Part shown: positions 58,211 to 64,000 of the stretch, in pieces
Numbering within the stretch: the first letter of the stretch is position 1
Layout of the letters: each line of letters opens with the position of its first letter
Source: Marinibium conchae
Lineage (GTDB): Bacteria; Pseudomonadota; Gammaproteobacteria; Enterobacterales; Alteromonadaceae
Length of the DNA stretch: 64,000 bases
NCBI RefSeq assembly: GCF_015595035.1
Contig: NZ_JADNRN010000005.1
Span: forward strand, 83,588 to 147,587
Direction: 5' to 3'
The notes under the pieces: model-generated
What the model saw: the letters and a program-made list of their open reading frames with translations, nothing else
Database searches by the model: none
Told to the model about the DNA's origin: nothing
Translations under genes and position numbers: made by a program

Positions 58211-59392
58211 TCATTGTCTTACAAGACGAAGTATTTGCGCATTATCACCATCGGTTAGCAGCAGCACATCACCATCAGCTGTTAGCTCAATATCTCTTAG
58301 CCTCTTATTTAGCTTGGTAAGTAGACTTTGCTCATTATATAAGCGCTTACCATCGAAGTTCAGCGCTCGCAAGTCACGGTCCTTTAAGGATGGCACCAAA
58401 ACATGCCCCTTCAATTCTGGGAATTGGCTAGCGGAGTAATAAGCCATCGACGACGGAGCGATGGATGGTGTCCAATTATAATCGGCTTGTTCCATCCCAG
58501 CATATTCTTTAAAGGGTGTAATGACGGCGCCAGAGTAATCTTTACCCTCAGTAATCACGGGCCATCCATAATTTTTGCCTTTTTGCAGGATGTTAATTTC
58601 ATCGCCGCCATCAGGACCATGCTCATTTCCTAGTAGAATGAATTGACTATTAAGAGTGATGCCAATGAGAGCTTGTGGATTGCGATGCCCAGAAGTATAT
58701 ACATAATTACTATCGGGCGTAGACTCAGAATAAAAGGGATTATCGCTAAGCGCTTCGCCGGTGTCATTCATACGCAGCGTTTTGCCCATATCAGATGTCA
58801 ACACTTGAGCTTGCTCACGATAATCAAAACCATCGCCTGTGGTCACGTAAAGCAAACTGTTTTTATCAAACACCATTCTTCCACCGTAGTGCACAGGCGT
58901 ATTGCGAAGCGAGCGTTGGCGAAAGATCGGCTCAAGCACCTCGACTAAAGTACCATCGACAGGTAGTTTAAAGCGCACAATAGCCAGACCGTTAGCCTCA
59001 GCACTTCCAAAACTATAGCTAAGGTAAACCCAAGCGTTTTTAGCATAATTTGGATGGAACTCGATGTCGAGATAGCCTCCTTGCCCAGGTCGATACATAT
59101 CTGTAATAGGCAAAGTAAAGCGAGTAAACTTGCCAGTAGCACTTGCAACCCACACTGCCCCATCACGCTCTGTGACAAACAGTTCATCTTTTGGTGACAC
59201 ATTAATTGACCACGATGCGGGTAAATCGTCATAAAGCATTTCGGTGCTGTAGGTCTTATTTGTGACTTCTTGAGAGCGCGCGTTCGCCTCGAACTGAGTA
59301 CATACAAAAAGCATAGTAAAAAGCACGAGAGCGCCTCCTAATCTACCTAAGACATTCGCCCGAGACTGGGCTAAATTTACTTCCCCAAACAT
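58211..59392 (-). CDS. PQQ-dependent sugar dehydrogenase (soluble glucose/aldose dehydrogenase family)
   Basis: A 393-residue secreted beta-propeller enzyme that probably oxidises sugars with pyrroloquinoline quinone. A signal peptide of about 38 residues ends near EANA-RS. The propeller carries the family blocks RDGAVWVAS, GGYLDIEFHPNY, VHYGGRMVF (catalytic His), LYVTTGDG, SGHRNPQAL and EHGPDGGDEINI. GGAG lies six bases before the ATG. No PQQ synthesis gene is nearby, so the cofactor is made elsewhere or taken up. The substrate is unknown. Confidence 0.88.
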   Translation of the reverse strand: MFGEVNLAQSRANVLGRLGGALVLFTMLFVCTQFEANARSQEVTNKTYSTEMLYDDLPASWSINVSPKDELFVTERDGAVWVASATGKFTRFTLPITDMYRPGQGGYLDIEFHPNYAKNAWVYLSYSFGSAEANGLAIVRFKLPVDGTLVEVLEPIFRQRSLRNTPVHYGGRMVFDKNSLLYVTTGDGFDYREQAQVLTSDMGKTLRMNDTGEALSDNPFYSESTPDSNYVYTSGHRNPQALIGITLNSQFILLGNEHGPDGGDEINILQKGKNYGWPVITEGKDYSGAVITPFKEYAGMEQADYNWTPSIAPSSMAYYSASQFPELKGHVLVPSLKDRDLRALNFDGKRLYNEQSLLTKLNKRLRDIELTADGDVLLLTDGDNAQILRLVRQ

Positions 59393-59599
59393 CTTAACTC
59401 CTTGATAGTAAATATCGTTTTTTTTGCTTCTCTAAGCTTTTTTACATATTAGATCCGCTTTTCGTGTTTGTAGTATAGACTAAGTAGACCTCAACACGAC
59501 AGTTGCTCCTGTCACTGCATGTATTTTGCTTAAGCGAAATTTTCAATAAGTGTGAATCGATAAAATAAAAGACAATTTAGATAGTAAGGACAAAGACGA

Positions 59600-60091
59600 A
59601 TGAACACACTCAAATCACTCATGGATTTCTCACTCAAGCTAGTGTTAGCTGGCACGCTCACATTTTGCATAGCCAGCTTGCTACACTCTCAAATGACCTT
59701 GAGTAAGCTAATTGCAGTTGGTGTGGATATTCCTTTGAAATCAAGACTAACTACCGTCGCGCAAGACTTTGTGGGCTTACTTCCTACTTATGGGCTTATT
59801 ATTTTATTTGCACTGTTAATTGCTATGCTAGTGACGCTAATGCTACTGCGTTTACTGCAGAGAACACAAGCTAACAACATTTGGGTATTTGCATTGGCTG
59901 GCGCGGTTGCAATGGCTGTGACGCTTATGGCAATGCAACCTATATTAAACGTTACTATAATCTCAGGTGCTAGGGGCACTTGGGGCTTAACTGCCCAGTG
60001 CATCGCCGGAGCCTTCGGTGGTGCCTTATTTGGTTACTTGCACCGGCGTAAAGCGGTCGAAGCGCTTAAATTAAATCAATCCAAATCGTGA
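59600..60091 (+). CDS. Four-span membrane protein of unknown function
   Basis: A 163-residue inner-membrane protein with predicted spans at about 10-28, 60-84, 91-112 and 120-148 and a basic tail (LHRRKAVEALKLNQSKS). The ribosome site is weak (AAGGACAAAGACGA before the ATG). It is 90 bases before the acyl-CoA ligase gene on the same strand. I do not recognise the family. Confidence 0.7.
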   Translation: MNTLKSLMDFSLKLVLAGTLTFCIASLLHSQMTLSKLIAVGVDIPLKSRLTTVAQDFVGLLPTYGLIILFALLIAMLVTLMLLRLLQRTQANNIWVFALAGAVAMAVTLMAMQPILNVTIISGARGTWGLTAQCIAGAFGGALFGYLHRRKAVEALKLNQSKS

Positions 60092-60181
60092 ATTAATAGC
60101 TATAATGTAAACTGATTGTAAATTTTGCACGCTTCCCATTATCTTTAAGCCTACAGCACTAACAAACATAAAGGATCTAAC

Positions 60182-61747
60182 ATGAGCCAGGCAGTGAATA
60201 TCCCTTCAAACATCAAGTCCTTAGCTGATTACATAGAACATACCTTTGCAAAGTATGGTGATAAACCGGCATATAACGCTTTGGGTCAAGCCTTGAGTTT
60301 TGCAGAAGCCGAGGCATTATCAGCAAAGTTTGCTTCATGGCTTTTACATCACGGAAAATTGCAGCCTGGCGACAGAATTGCGATACAATTGCCGAATTTA
60401 TTGCAAAATCCCATCGCTGTATATGGCGCGCTACGCGCTGGCCTAGTAGTCGTGAATACAAACCCTTTGTATACACCGACGGAAATGTCACATCAATTTG
60501 CTGATTCTGGTGCAAAAGCTTTGGTGATACTTGAAGACTTTGTACCTAAGTATGAGGCAATAAAAGATAGCACCGCGATCGAAACGGTAATCATCACCAG
60601 CGCAACACAAATGCTTACTCAGAAAGCTTGTGAGTCGGCCTATCCTTGTTTTATGCAAGTATTCGAGCAAGCTCAAGAACTAACATTGCCTCAACGTCCT
60701 GAAATCTCGCTCGATGACGGGTGCATATTACAATACACTGGTGGCACGACTGGCGTGTCTAAGGGTGCTGAGCTCACTCACAGAAATGTATTGGCCAACA
60801 GTATTCAAACCCTCGAGCGCTTGGGTAAAAAGTTTAAAGATGGTGAAGAAATCATAGTATGCCCACTGCCGCTTTATCATATATATGCCTTTACTGTTTG
60901 CATGATGACCTTATTCGCAAAAGGGGCAACTTGCCTGCTAATACCTAACCCGCGAGATATGGATGCCTTTGTACAAGCGATCAAGCCACACAAATTTACT
61001 TCCTTTGCCGGTCTAAACACCTTATTTATGGGACTTTGCGCTCACCCAGAGTTCCCTAGCCTCGATTTTAGCAAATTAACACTCACTATGTCGGGTGGTA
61101 CAGCACTAACTAAATCAGCCGCAGAATTATGGACTAAAACTACAGGTTGCTCCGTAACCGAAGGCTACGGCCTGTCTGAGACAGCCCCTGTATTGGCCTT
61201 CAACGAACCCGGTAACGAACATTTAGGTACTGTGGGTCTACCGTTGATCGACACCGATATTCAGTTACTTGATCCAAATGACCAACCGGTCGCAGATGGT
61301 CAAGAAGGTCAAATAGCAGCAAAAGGCCCTCAAGTAATGAAAGGTTATTGGCAACGTCCAGATGAAACGGCAAAAGTGATGACTGCAAACGGCTATTTCA
61401 AAACCGGAGATATTGGGGTAAGACTCCCAAACGGTTGCATTAAAATTGTAGACCGATTAAAGGACATGGTAATTGTGTCGGGCTTTAATGTTTACCCCAA
61501 TGAAATTGAAGATGCACTAACACAGCACCCTGATATTCTCGAGGCAGCCGTTGTTGGTAAACCTGATGACAAAACCGGTGAAAAAGTATGCGCGTTTATT
61601 ACCGTGGCAAAAACCATCAGCACCGAGGAAGTTCAAGAGCATTGTAAGCAGATGCTAACCGCTTATAAAATACCCAAAGAAGTCAACATTATTGACGAAT
61701 TACCTAAATCGACCGTTGGTAAGATACTCCGCCGTGAACTTCGTTGA
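60182..61747 (+). CDS. Long-chain fatty acid-CoA ligase, FadD-like
   Basis: Adenylate-forming enzyme of 521 residues, shorter than E. coli FadD (561) but close in the motifs. These are LQYTGGTTGVSKGAELTHRN (nucleotide loop), GYGLSETAPVLAFN (acyl and adenylate site), TGDIGVRLPNG, VSGFNVYPNEIEDAL (fatty-acyl signature) and the catalytic Lys in KSTVGKILRRELR. It activates fatty acids for degradation or lipid synthesis. AAGGA precedes the ATG. Its stop overlaps the transporter start by one base (TGATG), so the two are translated together. Confidence 0.9.
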   Translation: MSQAVNIPSNIKSLADYIEHTFAKYGDKPAYNALGQALSFAEAEALSAKFASWLLHHGKLQPGDRIAIQLPNLLQNPIAVYGALRAGLVVVNTNPLYTPTEMSHQFADSGAKALVILEDFVPKYEAIKDSTAIETVIITSATQMLTQKACESAYPCFMQVFEQAQELTLPQRPEISLDDGCILQYTGGTTGVSKGAELTHRNVLANSIQTLERLGKKFKDGEEIIVCPLPLYHIYAFTVCMMTLFAKGATCLLIPNPRDMDAFVQAIKPHKFTSFAGLNTLFMGLCAHPEFPSLDFSKLTLTMSGGTALTKSAAELWTKTTGCSVTEGYGLSETAPVLAFNEPGNEHLGTVGLPLIDTDIQLLDPNDQPVADGQEGQIAAKGPQVMKGYWQRPDETAKVMTANGYFKTGDIGVRLPNGCIKIVDRLKDMVIVSGFNVYPNEIEDALTQHPDILEAAVVGKPDDKTGEKVCAFITVAKTISTEEVQEHCKQMLTAYKIPKEVNIIDELPKSTVGKILRRELR

Positions 61748-62673
61748 TGCTTAATTTTGCTCTTTCCGTTATAGGCCCTGTTGTATTATTAATAGCCTTT
61801 GGCTACGCACTTTATAAAACAGGGCTAATGACAGATGACTTTGTTGAAAGAGCAAGTAGGCTCATCTTTAATTTCGCTTTACCTGCGCTTCTTTTTACAA
61901 CAATTGCAAAGAGTGACATAAGCACTATTTCTGATAAAAACATGTTGGTAATTGGTGTGCTCGGTACGCTGGGTATTTGCTTAGTACTCATGCTCATCGC
62001 TCCGTATATTGTTACTAAAAGAGCTGATAGAGGGGTCGTTATTCAGGGTGCTTTTAGGTCAAATATGGGTATTATCGGTTTAGCTTATTGCGCAAATGCC
62101 TATGGTCAAGAGGGCTTAGCGCTAGCGTCAATCTATTTAGGAGCCTTAACCATAACCTATAACGTGATCAGCGTTATTATTCTAAACTTCTACTTAGACA
62201 GCAAAACGTCATATTTACGGATGATAAAAGGCGTAGTCACTAACCCAATCATACTGGCTATTGTGAGTGCCCTTCTGGTCTCTAATTTTCAGCTTAACTT
62301 ACCGTCAATACTGATTAATAGTGCAGGCTACTTTGCACAGTTAACGCTCCCATTAGCCCTGTTGTGTACAGGTGCTGCACTACGATTTTCCAGTTTAAGA
62401 GCTGACGGCAAGGCAGCCGCTATCAGTATCCTTGTTAAGTGTTTTATCTATCCATTCGTGATAGTTGCTTTCGCGCTTGGTTTTGGTATTGATGGTATGG
62501 CTCTGGGTGTGGTTTACTTAATGTCAATAGCACCCACAGCAGCAGCAAGCTATGTAATGGTTCGAAAAATTGGCGGCAATTACACTCTTGCAGCCCACAT
62601 TATAGCGATCAGCACGCTAGTATCTGTGCCTATTACCATTGCGGGTTATTCTGTTGTGATGCACTATATGTGA
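61747..62673 (+). CDS. AEC (auxin efflux carrier) family transporter
   Basis: A 308-residue membrane protein with about ten spans, of the AEC family of small-molecule exporters/permeases (malonate, malate and similar acids in characterised members). Recognisable blocks are GYALYKTGLM, RLIFNFALPALLF, GAFRSNMGIIGLAY and APTAAASYVMVRKIGG. The start at 61747 forms TGATG with the ligase stop; coupling suggests a carboxylate connected with acyl metabolism, but the substrate is unknown. Confidence 0.88.
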   Translation: MLNFALSVIGPVVLLIAFGYALYKTGLMTDDFVERASRLIFNFALPALLFTTIAKSDISTISDKNMLVIGVLGTLGICLVLMLIAPYIVTKRADRGVVIQGAFRSNMGIIGLAYCANAYGQEGLALASIYLGALTITYNVISVIILNFYLDSKTSYLRMIKGVVTNPIILAIVSALLVSNFQLNLPSILINSAGYFAQLTLPLALLCTGAALRFSSLRADGKAAAISILVKCFIYPFVIVAFALGFGIDGMALGVVYLMSIAPTAAASYVMVRKIGGNYTLAAHIIAISTLVSVPITIAGYSVVMHYM

Positions 62674-62734
62674 GCGACAAATAGTATGCGGATGCATTAG
62701 TATTTATGTCCTAATTCAAATCGGAAGTTTACAC

Positions 62735-62848
62735 ATGAAAAAAAGGCACTTCGAATTGTCGAAGAAAAACCTCTATATTATTTTCGCTATTTTTGTATGC
62801 GTAATTGTCATTCCTTTGTTGGCCCTAATTCACCTGCTTGAGAGCTAG
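62735..62848 (+). CDS. Candidate 37-residue single-span membrane peptide
   Basis: A short frame with GGAAG eight bases before its ATG. It has a basic N-terminus (MKKRHFELSKKN), one strong hydrophobic span (IIFAIFVCVIVIPLLALI) and the end HLLES. The layout is that of many real small membrane proteins. It overlaps the 3' end of the convergent racemase gene by 24 bases. No other support is available from one sequence. Confidence 0.4.
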   Translation: MKKRHFELSKKNLYIIFAIFVCVIVIPLLALIHLLES

Positions 62849-63547
62849 GTCCACAATCGCATCAACATGCAATTCAGTTGTATTAAACAACGGGGCTTCG
62901 GGCAAATCTTCAGGCTTCAAGAGTAGGAATATTTCTGTGCAGCCAAGAATGATACCTTCCGCACCCTGCTTTAATAGCTTACGGCTAATTTCAACATAAG
63001 CTTCTTTGGAACTATGTTGAATATCTCCCCTCACTAACTCATTAAAAATAATAGCATCAACTATCACTTGGTCTTCTTCTGACGGAGAAATAAGCTCAAT
63101 ACCAAACTTATCCATAAATCGCGACTTTATATAATCGGCTTCCATCACTGGTTTAGTTCCTAAAATCCCGACTTTTTTGAGTCCTTGGCGGCTAATTTCA
63201 GCGCCTGTGGGGTCGCTTATATGAATAAAAGGGATCGGAACTAGGTCTTCTACTCTGTCTAAAACACGGTGCATGGTATTACTTACGCAGACCAAAATGT
63301 CAGCACCTCCCTCGTAAGCGTTTAACACCTTTCCCTCTAGATAAACTCTTGCTTCATCCCAAGCGCCATTTCGGACATAGTATTCAATGTTTCCGAAGTT
63401 AAGACCCAAAATTAACGTCTCTGCTATTTCCCAGCCGCCAAGGCGCGCGTTCACTTTTTCGTTAAGCATACGATAGTATTCGGCAGTCGCTTGATTGCTC
63501 ATACCACCGAGTATGCCGATTGTTTTCATTGGTAAAGGCCTAAGCAT
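62825..63547 (-). CDS. Aspartate/glutamate racemase family protein
   Basis: A 240-residue protein of the Asp/Glu/hydantoin racemase family, close to E. coli YgeA in layout (MKTIGILGGMS start, NTMH motif, GCTEI motif). The second catalytic Cys is present in ILGCTEIFLLL. The first is displaced: the motif reads CVSNTMH, so an ungapped alignment with YgeA (CTNTMH) puts Val at the catalytic place and Cys one residue earlier. Activity is therefore uncertain. Either ATG 63547 (GAGAG upstream) or 63529 (family start) may be used. Confidence 0.85.
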   Translation of the reverse strand: MLRPLPMKTIGILGGMSNQATAEYYRMLNEKVNARLGGWEIAETLILGLNFGNIEYYVRNGAWDEARVYLEGKVLNAYEGGADILVCVSNTMHRVLDRVEDLVPIPFIHISDPTGAEISRQGLKKVGILGTKPVMEADYIKSRFMDKFGIELISPSEEDQVIVDAIIFNELVRGDIQHSSKEAYVEISRKLLKQGAEGIILGCTEIFLLLKPEDLPEAPLFNTTELHVDAIVDLALKQVN

Positions 63548-63681
63548 GACTCTCTCGAAATAGAAGACGGAGGTTTAGTCTAGTGGAATGCTACGAAACT
63601 GTAAATTACTGTTCATCACTTCGGTCACAAGGTGCAAATGAGGATTGAAAAGTATTTACACTGTTAAGGATGGCTCTGATA

Positions 63682-63711
63682 AAACAAAAAAGGCGCTCAA
63701 TGAGCGCCTTC
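63682..63711 (-). terminator. Terminator of tuf
   Basis: A 10-bp stem AAGGCGCTCA / TGAGCGCCTT with a single-base gap is followed on the minus strand by TTTTTTGTTTT. It is about 20 bases beyond the tuf stop. Confidence 0.9.
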
Positions 63712-63731
63712 TTATTATCTTCGAAAAGATA

Positions 63732-64000
63732 TTAGTCTAGGATTTTAGCTACTACGCCAGCACCTACTGTACGGCCACCTTCACGGATTGCGAAGCGTAA
63801 ACCTTCGTCCATCGCGATTGGTGCAATCAGTTCTACGTGGAACTTCAAGTTATCACCAGGCATTACCATTTCAACGCCTTCAGGAAGCTCTACTGCACCT
63901 GTTACGTCAGTTGTACGGAAGTAGAACTGTGGACGGTAACCTTTAAAGAAAGGAGTATGACGGCCACCTTCGTCTTTGCTTAGTACATATACTTCAGCTT
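63732..64000 (-). CDS. tuf: Elongation factor Tu, C-terminal part (5' end beyond window)
   Basis: The last 89 codons of EF-Tu, the GTPase that carries aminoacyl-tRNA to the ribosome. Reading back from the TAA at 63732, the end is [10 protein letters not shown], preceded by [13 protein letters not shown] and other domain-3 blocks found in all bacterial EF-Tu. The GTPase domain lies outside the window. It is on the minus strand with a strong terminator. Confidence 0.96.
   Translation of the reverse strand, partial: AEVYVLSKDEGGRHTPFFKGYRPQFYFRTTDVTGAVELPEGVEMVMPGDNLKFHVELIAPIAMDEGLRFAIREGGRTVGAGVVAKILD

Overview
The window is chromosomal DNA of about 43% GC from a marine gammaproteobacterium. 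Gene content and order point to the Alteromonadales (Alteromonas/Glaciecola-like). The evidence is the divergent mdh/argR pair, the rsmI-lpoA-yraN-diaA-dolP block, sspAB next to petABC and rplM-rpsI, the lptD-surA-pdxA-rsmA-apaG-apaH operon, and a complete Gram-negative dedicated sortase (Pds) module. No tRNA, rRNA, CRISPR array, IS element or prophage was seen. This taxonomy is an inference from gene order and protein resemblance; no search was run.

Layout: 1-8.5 kb holds a truncated GNAT-nitrilase gene, fklB, ppc, mdh, argR and a membrane GGDEF-EAL protein. 8.5-13.3 kb is the envelope/replication block rsmI < > lpoA-yraN-diaA-dolP. 13.4-13.6 kb holds a 50-codon gene whose product has a textbook double-glycine leader. 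13.7-19 kb runs leftward: sspB, sspA, petCBA (cytochrome bc1), rpsI-rplM. 19-27.2 kb is a leftward housekeeping run: a one-domain MazG, relA, rlmD, acpS, pdxJ, recO, a small unknown gene and recJ. 27.3-29.3 kb has two unknown genes and a DapA-family aldolase.

29.3-41.3 kb is the most interesting region. A leftward arm holds pdsR, pdsS and a gene for a protein of about 1530 residues (signal anchor, several PAS domains, about 700 residues of coiled coil with three 74-residue repeats, and a C-terminal domain resembling an HPt domain that has lost its histidine). A rightward arm holds pdsO (OmpA-like), a VIT/VWA surface protein ending in LPQTA-membrane span-RRK, and its class GN sortase. The core five genes are a recognised but little-understood system. 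The giant PAS/coiled-coil gene beside it is a candidate extra component.

41.3-51 kb holds dsbC, xerD and djlA (leftward) and the lptD-surA-pdxA-rsmA-apaG-apaH operon (rightward), mostly outer-membrane biogenesis and folding. 51-64 kb holds a chemoreceptor, lysC with a DUF192 lipoprotein gene, acnB, a PQQ-type sugar dehydrogenase, a small membrane protein, an acyl-CoA ligase with an AEC transporter, an Asp/Glu-racemase-family protein with a displaced cysteine, and the 3' end of tuf.

Several annotated starts lie downstream of the longest possible reading frame because a better Shine-Dalgarno sequence or family alignment supports them (ppc, dolP, petA, rplM, pdxJ, the giant PAS gene, pdsO, djlA, lptD, the chemoreceptor, the DUF192 gene, the AEC transporter).
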